A DNA stretch of 64,000 bases, from the NCBI GenBank assembly GCA_039583875.1, contig CM077165.1:67072757-67136756 (forward strand), read 5' to 3'. Shown here in pieces: positions 10,629-20,992 of the stretch. A program made the translations under genes and the position numbers. Every line of letters begins with the position of its first letter. Position 1 is the first letter of the stretch. Below the pieces are notes generated by a model. The model had not been told where the DNA came from. It did not search any database and saw nothing but the letters and a program-made list of their open reading frames with translations. Source of the stretch: Platanthera guangdongensis. Taxonomy: Eukaryota > Streptophyta > Magnoliopsida > Asparagales > Orchidaceae.

Positions 10629-11620
10629 ATCCGCAACCTGGACAAGAGACTGGGTAGGATACTGATGGTGCCAAAAGGCATAGTTGATCTTTATGATGAG
10701 GAAGGAGATACTGAGGAGCATTCTCCTGTCCAGATTACTGTTGATTATGTTCTTGCTGATAAAGCTCATCTTTCTCCGATCGAAGAATCCCCTAGTAATT
10801 CTAACATCCCAGCAGATGTTCCAGTGTACGAGGCTACTGATATATCATATTCCAGTGTAGACATCTCTATCCTAAAAGAAGTTAAGCGGATGCTAGCGCA
10901 ACAATAGGCACAGTTTGAAGCCTCGTTGCAGAAGGTAAGCAAGAGAGTTCAAAATTCTGAAAAAGGTTATGCTGAATGGACTTTCATAGGTAAAGTTTCA
11001 GATTGGGAAGCTGGAATAGAGACTTGAGGAGTAGGGCCAAGGTGTTACGACAATTTCCTTGACTATGAATGCTCTCAAGAAAAATCTTCAGGTTGTGAAA
11101 TATGTTGATCACAATGCTATATCCGTGATCGGTTCTCACAACCGGTCAATGGATCACTTCGATACAAATATATTATGTTATGGTAAGGCCATCGCTGCCA
11201 AATCCAAAAAGGGGGAGGATGCCGGTACAACTAAGGTGGATTTAATAGGAACTTCGACGGAACAAAACTTTAAGGCTACAAATGACTACATTTATGACAA
11301 TACTGAGTGGCTCTATAATCAGTTGGCAGGTAGTCAAGTCCCTGTTGAGCATGTACCAGCGACTGACGAGGCATATCCTTCCCAATATTACTCACAGTAC
11401 TGGTCAGGAACACATTATTTTGATCCAGACATTGCTGCTGCTGCTGCATATATATTTCCAGAAGCTCAGATGGTTGAAGACGCTGCTCCCCCAGTTCACA
11501 AGAGAAAAAGATATGGGGAAGGCACGTCAGAAGTTAGGCCAGAACAGGTTAGACCAGAGCCAGCTAGGGAGTAGCCCTATAGAAAATTGGATGATTTATG
11601 GAGCCCAATATCCAAAGGAA
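10629..11620 (+). pseudogene. Degenerate coding fragment, part 2 (171-aa open stretch)
   Basis: Continues the plus-strand unit cut by Copia-1. A frame from 10665 encodes an acidic stretch (VPKGIVDLYDEEGDTEEHSP) and runs to a TAG at 10907, then continues with a probable coiled coil (FEASLQKVSKRVQNSEKG). A 171-aa frame at 11059-11574 holds a Tyr/Trp-rich segment (YPSQYYSQYWSGTHYF), an Ala run and a basic KRKRYGEG stretch, then stops. I do not recognise the family. It may be the C-terminal half of a retrotransposon accessory ORF; that is inference from context. Confidence 0.45.
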
Positions 11621-12696
11621 TCATATTAGATACCTTTTTCTTGGTGTCATCCTTAGACCTCGAGCAGATCCTGCTATCAGGCTCTCACCTAGCTGGCAGG
11701 GCTGGAAGTTACTCGATGGTATCAGTCGTGGACCCCGAGCAGATCCCGCTTCCAGGCTCTCACCTAGCTGGCAGGGCTGGAAGTCACTCAGTATCATCCT
11801 TAAACCTCGAGCAGATCCCGCTGTCAGGCTCTCACCTACCTGACAGGGCTGGAAATCACTCGATGGTATCAGCTGTAGACCCCGAGCAAATCCCACTGCC
11901 AGGCTCTCACCTAGCTGGTAGGGCTAGAAGTCACTCCGTGTCATCCTTAGACCTCGAGCAGATCCCGTTATCAGGCTCTCACCTTGCTGGTAGGGCTAGA
12001 AGTCACTCGATGGTATCAGCCGTGGACCCCGAGCAGATCCCGCTGTCAGACTCTCACCCAGCTGGCAGGGCTAGAAGTCACTCGGTGTCATCCTTAGACA
12101 TCGAGCAGATCCCGATGTCAGGCTCTCACCTAGCTGGCAGGGCTGGAAGTCACTCGATGGTATCAGTTGTGGACCCCGAGCAGATCCTGCTGCCAGGCTC
12201 TCACCTAGCTGGCAGGGCTGGAAGTCACTCGATTTCATCCATAGACCTCGAGCAGATCCCGTTGTCAGGCTCTCACCTTGCTGGCAGGGCTAGAAGTCAC
12301 TCGATGGTATAAGCCGTGGACCCCAAGCAGATTCCGCTGTCAGGCTCTCACCTAGCTGGCAGGGCTGAAAGTCACTCAGTGTCATCCTTAGACCTCGAGC
12401 ATATCCCGTTGTCAAGCTCTCGCCTAGCTGGCAGGGCTGGAAGTCACTCGATGGTATCAGCTGTGGACCCCGAGCAGATCCCGCTGCCAGGCTCTCACCT
12501 AGCTGGCAGGGCTGGAAGTCACTCGGTGTCATCCTTAGACCTCGAGCAGGTCCGGTTGTCAGGCTCTCACCTAGCTGGCAGGGCTGTATGTCACTCATCG
12601 GGGAAAGACATCAACTACTCGCCAGCTAACGGGGGATATCTTGATACGCAAAGCAGTGTCAGAAGTCGGGAAACAAGATGTCTAAATGACGAGTAA
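11587..12696 (+). pseudogene. Repeat-encoded open frame, one stop
   Basis: The tandem array reads in one frame as alternating 24- and 25-residue units such as DPEQIPLPGSHLAGRAGSHS. The frame is open from 11587 to a TAA at 12310-12312, where CAG-type TATCAG in other units is TATAAG, then reopens to 12696. Unit lengths of 72 and 75 nt keep frame, so an open frame would survive by arithmetic alone. Other frames of the array are also partly open. Translation is unproven. Confidence 0.3.
11640..12600. repeat. Tandem repeat array, 13 units alternating 72 and 75 bp
   Basis: Units start with GACCTCGAGCAGATCC or GACCCCGAGCAGATCC near 11658, 11731, 11802, 11878, 11950, 12026, 12098, 12172, 12246, 12318, 12390, 12465 and 12538. 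The two types alternate strictly, so the higher-order repeat is a dimer of about 147 bp. All contain CTCTCACCTAGCTGGCAGGG. Amplification therefore happened by dimer unequal exchange. Confidence 0.9.
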
Positions 12697-13217
12697 TTGG
12701 AGTCGCGAAGCTAACCAAAAAAGGGGTGGGGAAGGGCCTAATGTAATCGCCCAATGCCCAAAATGACGGCCAAAAGGGGGCAAGAACTCGGGCCGTATTG
12801 CAAGAGGGTCAGCCCGCGAGAAAGCCGGTGGCTCAGGCGAGCGACGAACCGGCTCGCCTCTCCTAGTGAGCGAGCGGTCACCTCGGCGAGACCAGACTGC
12901 CGAGGCAGGTCGTCACTGGAGGGACGACCGGTTGAGTCTCCGATGACTCATAAGCTAAATCCGTAGGCGTGCGACCTCATCGGCATAACGCGAGATGAAC
13001 GACCGTGAGTACGGAAAGGGAGAGTTTACATCGCGCAATAACAGCAAACATACATATAACGCGAGCGAGGAAGAATTTATTAGAGCGGGAATAGACAAAA
13101 ATCACAAAGTCATGGCACCGCTCGCACTTACATTTCAAACAACCAAAAATATACGGATATGCATATAACAGGCGAGTCGCAGGGGCGAGGGCGACGCGAG
13201 ATCCAGGGCGGGAAGTC
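12601..13217 (-). other. 3' flank of the split transposon gene, no gene seen
   Basis: GC-rich stretch. On the minus strand it starts as the 3' untranslated part of the gene ending at 13218, with a possible poly(A) signal AATAAA near 13075-13080. Beyond that, 12700-12960 has CGAGCGAGC/GGCTCGCC-rich DNA and a GGTCGTC...GACGACC inverted pair near 12905-12935. No further protein resemblance. Confidence 0.4.
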
Positions 13218-14069
13218 CTAGAGGTGCTGGTAGGACTTATCCTCGGGGTCTGGTACGGGAAGGAACAACGCCGGAACCACCTCGCTCACCGAGAGTCCCA
13301 CACCCTCGCTCTTGAGGAGGTCGGCGCGACGCAGCATCTGCATTGTATACTTTGCGGCGCTGGCGGCGTTCTTCTGCATCAACACCTCCAACTCGTAGTC
13401 AGAGTGATGTTCAAGCGGGCAGCTGCTATTGGCTGGCAGAGGGGCGGTTGCGGCAGCCTCCAGCTCGCGCACCCGCGCCTTCAGCGCCAACTTGTCCTGA
13501 CCGAGGGTGGCGATCTCGGCACCCATCCGGCTGACCGTCTCCTTATCCTGCGAAAAGGAGGAAGGTCGGAGGATGGATTCGGGAAAGGAAACGATAACTA
13601 GAAGTAAGCGCGGGCTGAAAGATATACCACCCCTCCCAAGTACTGAGCGAGGGTCTCCTCAGCCGCGTCAGCCCGCTTCCTCTGGATATCCGCCACCCCC
13701 TGAGCAAGTTTGCGGGCCTCCTCCTTCTCGTCGGCCAACTTCTTAAGAGAAGTGGCATTCTGCTCCAACTGGGTGCAGCGCCGCCCAACCATATGAGCCA
13801 GCTCCAGGCCGCGGAGTTGGGCCCGCGCGCTTTCGTGCACCAGCACTCGCGTCGCCTCCTTATCATAAATGGCGGCGTCCTCTCACGAGTAAAGGCCAAA
13901 CGAGAAGTTATAGGCCTCCTCGCCGATAGTGTCCTGATCCAACCAACTCGGCAGTAGGGTCGAAACCACCGCGCGATTTGACTCTTTATCCCATAGCAGA
14001 AGCGGGACGCCGAGCTTGTCCAGGTATTTCTCGCCATAGCCAAAATTACGGTGCCCTCTCGGCACCGAC
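13218..14069 (-). pseudogene. Split transposon gene, C-terminal exons
   Basis: Minus strand. After Gyp-1 the frame resumes with PRGHRNFGYGEKYLDKLG and runs into a helical, charged coiled coil (QLEQNATSLKKLADEKEEAR). A TGA or TAG near 13880 interrupts it. A probable intron at 13627-13548 (GTATATC...TTTCGCAG) joins QYLGG(V) to DKETVSRMGAEIATL in phase 0, followed by a second coiled coil ending at 13218. The N-terminal part is at 19841-20698. The layout resembles plant putative gypsy-type transposon ORFs (PF04195-like): a globular head and coiled-coil tail. Family call is from memory of motifs. Confidence 0.6.
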
Positions 14070-14328
14070 TGTCACAACACGCATTTCCTCAACGAGTACA
14101 TTGTATCAGAGTAAGAAGAACTACGTGTTATGATGCCACGTCGTGCAGAGGATAACTGCACATGCTTAGGCAAACCCTTGACGCTTACTTTATTAGTTGA
14201 AATCTATCAGTTAAATGCAAGAAAACCATTTAGTTTGATGGTCATATCCCTCGGCCTTATGGATCAAAACGTGTATTTGTACGCGGCGGAAAAGACTTTA
14301 GTTTACTTATGACGATCTCCTATATGCA
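14070..14328 (-). repeat. Gyp-1 3' LTR remnant
   Basis: Matches 17185-17443 at high identity, so it is only the final (R/U5-side) end of the LTR. The rest was lost with the 3' half of pol. Confidence 0.9.
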
Positions 14329-15250
14329 CTACCTTTAGCTGATGATAGCCCGAGCGGAGATCAATCTTCGAAAATACTAAACTGCCACACAGTTGATCAA
14401 ACAAGTCATTAATTCTTGGCAGTGGGTACTTGTTCCTAATCGTCACCTTGTTCAATTCCCGGTAATCGATGCAAAGCCGCATCGACCCATCTTTATTCTT
14501 CACAAATAACACTGGTGCACCCCAAGGTGATGCACTTGGCCTAATAAACCCCTTTGCCAATAAGTCATCTAGCTGGGTACGCAACTCTGCTAGCTCACGC
14601 GGGGCCATTCTATACGGTGCTTTCGCAATAGGCCGCGTACCCGGCTCCAAATCAATGACAAACTCGACATCACGAGCAGGTGGAAGACCAGGAAGATCAG
14701 TAGGAAAAACATCTGGAAATTCACGCACAACAGGAATCTCCTCCAAATGCGGCAAAACAGCACTAGTCCCCACAACTAAGACTAGACAAGCAAAACAGTC
14801 GGAAACAAACAACGTCCGAACACATACCGTCGAAATCCCTTGAGAATCCTGGCATGAATCACCATAAACACTTCCCGGCTGACCATTGTCCTTGATAAAA
14901 TCCAAGCGCTTTCCTTTGCACTGGATGACGGCATCATAGCGGGATAACCAGTCCATGCCCAAGATAACGTCAAAATCTTCCAACTCGATCACTTTGAAAT
15001 CAGCCTTCACTAAGAAATCCCCTAACAAAATGGGACAATCAAGAAGACCCTAGTCTGCAACCACAGAAGCACCGGAAGGAAACCTCACCACAAAAGCATT
15101 CCCCACTCGATCTGGTGTCAAATGATACCAATCCAGAAAGGTTCGAGCCACAAATGAATAGGTCGCACCAGAATCGAAGAGAACACGCGCCCAACGGTTC
15201 TTTACCTTAAAGTTCCATATAAGGGGCATATGTAGCTAAGAACTACGCAT
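14329..15250 (-). pseudogene. Gyp-1 protease and truncated reverse transcriptase
   Basis: The protease active site DSGATYSFVA is near 15150-15180 in the minus frame, then [19 protein letters not shown] about 15000-14950. RT follows: [45 protein letters not shown] and [12 protein letters not shown] (up to 14330). The reading frame then runs into LTR sequence and stops at 14303. The catalytic YxDD box, RNase H and integrase are absent. A stop lies between protease halves near 15050. The longest clean frame is 241 aa (14303-15028). Confidence 0.87.
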
Positions 15251-16511
15251 AAGAGTCATAAACAAAACGTGAACCAGAGGAAGGAATCGAACCTGAGATA
15301 ACCTGAGGTGACATCTAATCTTCCTCTGAAGAGATCACATTTAATTTCCCCTTTCCTTTGTCCAAACGCGGAGGCGGAGGCAAAGCCAGGAGTGGCAGTG
15401 GCTGCAGCATGGGCTGGTTTTGTGGGCACCTTGCCTTGAGATGTCCCTGTTTGCCACACTGAAAACACACCTTGTCTTTAACCTAGCAGCGGCCCACATC
15501 ATGACCGCTAACCCCACAACTTGCACACTCCAAGGCTCTGGTTGGCGCACCCTGAATGGCATGCACCTGATCCTTCTTCTGCATTCCCAATCGCTTGAAA
15601 CATCTCTCAAATGGGTGACCTGACTGGCCACAGAAGCTACATGTCTCCTTAGTCTTCTTTCTCCCAGAAACTTCTTGGGAGCTTTTCCCTTCCACGAGTT
15701 CTCTCTTGTCCTTCCTCATCAACTGCCCTCTTTGCTTTGCAGTTTCTATAGCTTCCACCTACAAAGCAGCCTCAACCACACTGGTGTAACTCGTCGCTCC
15801 ATAAGCGCTTGCGAACTGCTGAACATCGCTCCGGAGTCCGCCAATAAATCTCTTCACTCGGTCAGCTTCCGTAGTCACCATGCCCGGAGCGAACCGACTT
15901 AGCTTACTAAACTCAATTTCATACTGACTAACTGTGAGTATCCTCTGCTTCAGATACAAGAAGTCATTCATCAGGCGGTCTCTTTCAACTGACGGCAGAA
16001 ACTTGCGCCGTAACATTTCTTTGAAGGCTTCCCACGAACATCCCGCCACGAGGCTTTCCTTTTCTCGCAACCACCAACTCTTAGCCAACCCTTTTAGTTG
16101 GTAGGCGGCAAGCATCACCTTCTGATCCTCGGTAATGCCAGAATAGACAAACATCTCTTCCAACGTGATCACCCAATCATCCAAGATCACAAAGTCCGCT
16201 TTTCCATCATAGGTAGTTTGTCCAAGTCGCTGAAACTGTGAGATAAAAGTCATTGCAGGAGGAACCACAACTGGGGGTATCAACGCCACGGAAGGAGTAG
16301 AAATAGCGGGGCCTCTGACAGTCTCTTGCACTCTTGGTGCAAGCCCGGACATCACTGATGACATAGCTTGGAGCTGGGCCTGCACATCCTGCACTTGCCT
16401 CGTCAAAGCCTCATTACTTTGTCATAGACTATCCATCAGGGCATTATTCTGCGCGCCCGAAGACTCGCCCTCAGATTGGGGAGTCTGCCTTGTCACTGGA
16501 TGCTTCGACAT
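15251..16511 (-). pseudogene. Gyp-1 gag
   Basis: The ATG at 16511 follows the leader. The Gag core is at 16406-15759 (DDWVITLEEMFVYSGITED, YQLKGLAKSWWLREKESLV, FLPSVERDRLMNDFLYLKQ), a retrotransposon gag domain of capsid type. Three zinc knuckles follow: CSFCGQSGHPFERC, CASCGVSGHDVGRC and CFQCGKQGHLKARC (about 15650-15400), all C-x2-C-x4-H-x4-C. In-frame stops occur near 16426, at 15758 and near 15482. Gag would package the RNA. Confidence 0.87.
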
Positions 16512-17171
16512 CCTATAAACCATTTCACACGAAATCAAACTCATACCCAACAATCAACATAACGATGCTGTACAGACAAGACATATAAATATGAACATCA
16601 ACTGCTAACTTGCTCTGGGAGTTTGAGAATGATGTTATGCATAGTCTAAGATGACGCACCGTCATCCCACTAACTTGTGCCTAAACCATGAATGCATGAA
16701 TTTATTTGACCCAAAACCATGAGTGTACAAGTGTCGTCATGTAAATCTTTAGCTTGGCACGTTGTGCTCATGCAATGTTATGTTATGCGTGCTGTGCTAT
16801 GCATTCTAAAAAAAGGCCTCAATGCATGTCATGAGTGGTCGTACGCATCACAATGCTATGCATCCCATACTACATAGCATTGCATGCAACGAATAAAAGA
16901 AAACATACTAGTTGCATCCATGTGGTGAGGTTATGCATCCCATAATACATAACCCTCACATGTTGCCCCTATGGTGGATCCATATACAACCACATATTAT
17001 GCATCCCATACTACATAATATGCCCCATATACTTCTGTTCATGCCATGAGTGTAGTGTTTGTGGTTCGGCCAAGACGTACTGATGGCACCTCGGTGTGTG
17101 TATGAGATGATGATGATTAATAATGTTTATGAAACGGAAAGTTTGCCCGACCAATTGTCAAGCAAACCTCC
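16512..17171 (-). other. Gyp-1 5' leader between PBS and gag
   Basis: Non-coding, about 660 nt, rich in ATGCAT and CATG. It carries the three stem-loops described separately (16851-17022). This is where retrotransposon packaging and dimerisation signals usually lie. Confidence 0.6.
16851..17022 (-). repeat. Three leader stem-loops with the same loop and different stems
   Basis: Plus-strand view: stem CAATGCTATG / CATAGCATTG (16851-16860, 16873-16882); stem GTGAGGTTATG / CATAACC-C-TCAC with one bulged C (about 16925-16959); stem CATATTATG / CATAATATG (16993-17001, 17014-17022). The 12-nt loops are CATCCCATACTA, CATCCCATAATA and CATCCCATACTA. The four inner pairs TATG/CATA are constant. The outer pairs differ in all three yet stay complementary. 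Confidence 0.8.
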
Positions 17172-17184
17172 CTCTGATACCAAC
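17171..17184 (-). promoter_or_regulatory. Gyp-1 primer-binding site
   Basis: On the minus strand TGGTATCAGAGG begins one or two bases after the LTR end. It matches the tRNA-iMet PBS used by chromoviruses. Confidence 0.8.
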
Positions 17185-19840
17185 TGTCACAACCCGCATT
17201 TCCTCAAGGAGTACATTGTATTAGAGTAAGAGGAACTACGTGTTATGATGCCACGTCGTGCATGGGATAACTGCACACGCTTAGGCAAACCCTTGACGCT
17301 TACTTTATTAGTTGAAATCCATCAGTTAAATGCAAGAAAACCATTTAGTTTGATGGCCGTATCCCTCGGCCTTATGGATCAAAACGTGTGTTTGTACGCG
17401 GCGGAAAAGACTTTAGTTTACTTATGACGATCTCCTATATGCATTCTAGATTTATAATAATATGAAAAATCATCCTTTTTACGTTGTTTGGACAATACTT
17501 GTTTAGGTGACCAAATCATGTTATGAATGCTATACAATAATAGGTTTTGTTTAGCGTAAAAATACCTAATGCAACCTAGCATAAAACAGTCCCAAGAGCA
17601 AGTAGAGATCATCCCAATGATTCAGAATAGCAGTCTAGCATTCATATGTAGCAAGTAAAGAAAGCCACCAATGGGCGCCAACAAGCTGACACGAACCCAT
17701 TGGGGAGTATGTATGTCTGTACAACAAAGTAAAGAACTATCTCGCTAAGTAAGCTCGGCTAGCTTCAAAGAAACTCTACCCAAGCACTAGCCGCTCAACC
17801 GGCTACAACCTGCACCTGAGGCATTCAAGAAAGAACACCTCAGCAATCATCAAAGCTACAAAATAGAGCATGAAGTTCATAAAATATGACGAAGGGGCTT
17901 ACCGACCCCGTAGTAATTTTTCATATAAACGAGTGAAGAGAACAGGGTGGAAAACAAGTGTCAAACACTGCTAACCCAAAGTGTAAAACGCACCAAGTGC
18001 GTGAAAATCTCATCAAGTCCTGCTCAACCCGCAGGAGCAAAAAGGCAACATATACGCCCATTCCATCATCTTGATAACAAGAAACAATTATACGAGTGAA
18101 ACATAAGCACCAGTTAAGTGCGATTCCGCAAGGGTCTTTTGGTGGCGGCTCTAAAGTGGAACGCACCAATAAATGCCAGCCCAAATTGGGGCCAAAACGG
18201 TGCTCTACACCACAAAACAAAACCTGGTGGACACCAAGGCTGAAACCACACCACCCCTTACCGAATCCTTACACAAATGTTGCTGTCATGGTTCATAATT
18301 CACCTCGCAAAACTCATAACCCAAGCTAAACATGTTTCATTTCATCGTCCTCACTCATGACTATAAATCGCCCACGTTATGTCAAACTTGATAGAATTTG
18401 GATCTCTACTTCACCATAAGTGAACCCCACAAGTAACAACATCGATTAAATCCAACAAGCTTGCGAATAATATGAACAAACTAATAGAGAAACTACAATG
18501 TAAAACAATAGGGGAACAATAGGTAAGCATATACACTGGGAAATTCGTAAAAGACAAGATTATTCATGGGTGCATAATAGCCAAAAGGTGAGATTTAAGA
18601 CAAGATGAACAAAGCTAATATGATTCTTCATGGATGCAATTTAATCAAGAAGGGTAAAGCTAACAAACTTGAAAGGGGAAACTAGTTATACGTGCAAGAA
18701 TCAAAGAACAAAAGCAAGATTAGCAAGGGTGGAGAACACCGCTTGCCTGAACCGATACAACACCACGACGGCTGCTCCTCTCTTTCCTTCCCTTGTCTTA
18801 GCTTTGCTCCATTGATTTCCTTTTGAAATGAGGAAGAAGATGAAGAAGAGGGTGGAGAAAGATGAAGTGAGGAGAAAATAAACTCTCTTCTCGGCTTTAT
18901 TCTTCCAGGATAGAGCTGGACGGCTTGATCCAGAATCAGAAAAACGAACGGCACAAAAACACTAAAAAAGTCGATTTTCGGCCCTGTCACGCCCTGTGAC
19001 ACGCTCGTGTCACAGGGCGTGTACCTTAAGCGGCGCAGAATCTGACAATTTCAAATTTATCTACAAGGTACACGGCCGGGTACACGCCTGTGACGGGTCG
19101 GTCATGCCCGTGACCTAGGGCGTGTAACCCGTGTCTCGACATCTCGTCGACCAAAAGTGTCGACACTTTGACAAAGCTAGACACGCCCTGTGACACGCCC
19201 GTGTCACAGGCCGTGTCCCCTCACTCGACACTTGACACTCGACACTCGACATAGTGGGACACGGCCTGTGACACGCCAGTGTCACGTGGCGTGTACCCCA
19301 TTCGTCGAGCTCAACCCGACGCAAGAAAATTCGTCGAGTCAAGGAGGTCACGCCCCGACATGCCCGTGTCGGGGGGGGGGGGGGGGGGGGGGCGTGTTCC
19401 TCCCGCAACTTCGTCGAACGAAGTTCGACGACAACAAAGCCAAACCGCATCCCGAGCTTGACATGACCTGGGACACGCCCGTGTCCCAGGCCGTGTCACT
19501 CAACAAAAATGACCATGTTTCACTGTTTTGAAAAGTGTTTCTTTCTCGTCCTAGACCATTTTTTCCTTAAGGACTTTTTACACTTTTTTTTCTTATACAA
19601 TCAACCCGTTTTGAGCAACATTACCCGGGCTCGAAAAAGTGCAAGAATTCCCTAAGAGGCCTCAACGAGTCCCAAAATTGTACTCCGGCTTGCTGGGGAA
19701 TCGTGCAACTAGACTACCAAAACAGCCACTCGAAAGCCCGCGTGAAAACCATGCTCGAACAACGGTCAGAGTCAGCGTAACGCCCATCAAGCGTATGCAA
19801 TCACTCAATGAAAAAAAATCTAGGGCGTTACACCGGCTTC
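17185..19840 (-). repeat. Gyp-1 5' LTR (2656 bp)
   Basis: Minus-strand ends TGTAACGCCC...TTGTGACA. The U3 carries the palindrome array at 18985-19500, with a G22 run. An AG/CT-rich region (18780-18900) follows, then a long unremarkable AT-rich part to 17185. Confidence 0.88.
18985..19500 (-). repeat. Gyp-1 LTR palindrome array
   Basis: Repeated units of the form GACACGCCCTGTGACACGC then CCGTGTCACAGGGCGTGT, i.e. nested complementary arms, mixed with CGTCGA/TCGACG pairs (e.g. 19140-19165). The motif style is the same as in the LARD LTR and in the solo LTR at 40700-41165. One unit contains 22 G in a row (19371-19392). Confidence 0.85.
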
Positions 19841-20698
19841 GCGGCAGCATGCGCCCCGTCTGGCGGCCCAGAAGTGCCCGCCACCTCGCCGGGGGTTTTG
19901 CCGGTCGAAGCGGTCAAGAGGGCGGGGCCCTCGGTCGATTGATCCGTCAGGGACTTGCCTTTTCTTTGGCCCACGGCGGTTAGCTCCCCCGTAGTCTTCG
20001 CCTTCTTGGGCGGGGGAGTGGGCTGTTCGCGGCCCGACCGTTTCCTAGCATGGACCGCCGGGATGTCGCGCTGAGCGGCATCAGCGACCTGAGCGCGGGC
20101 GATGACGCTGGAGGCGACCCTGGTACTCTCATAAGGCGGGTGAAGGGGAACGTCCCGCTCGCCTGCCAAGGAGAGAAAGGATGAAGAGAGATTAGAAAAT
20201 AGCGAAGCAGAGTATCGGCGAGTATCTAACCTCCCCAGGCGGGACATCGGCGAGGTTACCCAGGTTGTGGCGCAAATACGCGACCTCGAAGTTCTTCCCA
20301 GCAAAGAATCCCCACAGGTCTGCTTCGTGGCCCCCTAGGCTGGGCGGGCGGTAACTCGCCTCGCTGAGCTGCACCGACAAGAAAGGGATGTTGCCGAAGT
20401 CCCCCTTGACGAACAAAAATTTCTTGAGCCAGTTGTGGCTCTTATTGACGGTCTCCCGCATCTTGAGGTGGGCGCTGGAGAAGTAGGCGATCCCATCCCG
20501 GTTCGCGCGGAAAGAGAACAATTTGCGGAAGAATGCAAGGCTGAACTTGACCCGCTCCTCCCGCAAAAAATAGGCGAACCATACCATGATCGCCACAGAG
20601 TTCGGGGTCATCTGGCCTATGACGACCCCGAAGTACTTCAACACTTGACGAACTTCCGGCCTGCTTGGGGTGAGTGGATAATGGTAGGGTTCTTCCAA
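19841..20698 (-). pseudogene. Split transposon gene, N-terminal exons
   Basis: Minus-strand frame from about 20698 with no ATG at its start: the true 5' end is lost at the junction with Sire-1 (20692). Motifs VLKYFGVVIGQMTPNSVAIM, FSLAFFRKLFSFRANRDG and YFSSAHLKMRE fit the head domain of plant gypsy-type transposon ORFs (PF04195-like). A 97-nt intron at 20259-20163 (GTAACC...CTTGGCAG, phase 1) leads to a basic region (KRSGREQPTPPPKKAKTTGE) and then the Gyp-1 insertion at 19840. Joining both sides of Gyp-1 keeps the frame. Confidence 0.6.
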
Positions 20699-20992
20699 AA
20701 CAAACCTCTTTTTTGTTGTTCTTTTTCTTGATCAGATCAAAGATGATCTGAGCCCAGTCCACTTGTTTCTTGTTGACTACTGCACACATAACCAGAAATT
20801 GATGCTTGGTTATATAATCGTGTGCAGTATGCTTGCCCAACAAGACTTTCCCTACAATATCTGCAAGAAACTTAAATTCTGCAAACAAATGCTTCTTCAA
20901 CAATTTATTAGGGTTATCTCCAGAGTAACCCATCATGTTCAACATCATGTCATATCCTTCACTATCAATCTCTAATTCTTCTTCTCCATTAT
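20692..20992 (-). repeat. 301-bp duplication, copy 1
   Basis: Aligned without gaps to 21582-21882 with about 19 differences by eye. Its low edge coincides with the junction to the split transposon gene, and its high edge joins the proline-rich tail of the Sire-1 extra ORF. It encodes the same segment (GYDMMLNMMGYSGDNPNKLL) as copy 2. Confidence 0.88.

Larger units (their letters stand above)
14070..19840 (-). mobile_element. Gyp-1: gypsy element with internal deletion
   Basis: Minus-strand Ty3/gypsy element. 5' LTR at 17185-19840, tRNA-iMet-type PBS, leader, gag, protease and half of RT. Then a direct join to the last 259 bp of the 3' LTR (14070-14328). Flanks CCGAC and CCGGC are a TSD with one change, and the interrupted gene continues in frame across it. 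The protease ([19 protein letters not shown]) and RT ([19 protein letters not shown]) resemble Tekay/Del-type chromoviruses. RNase H and integrase are missing. Confidence 0.9.

Noticed and set aside
19115..19531. Open frames with poly-Gly or poly-Pro in the Gyp-1 LTR
   Set aside because: Result of the G22 run and palindromic repeats in non-coding U3.
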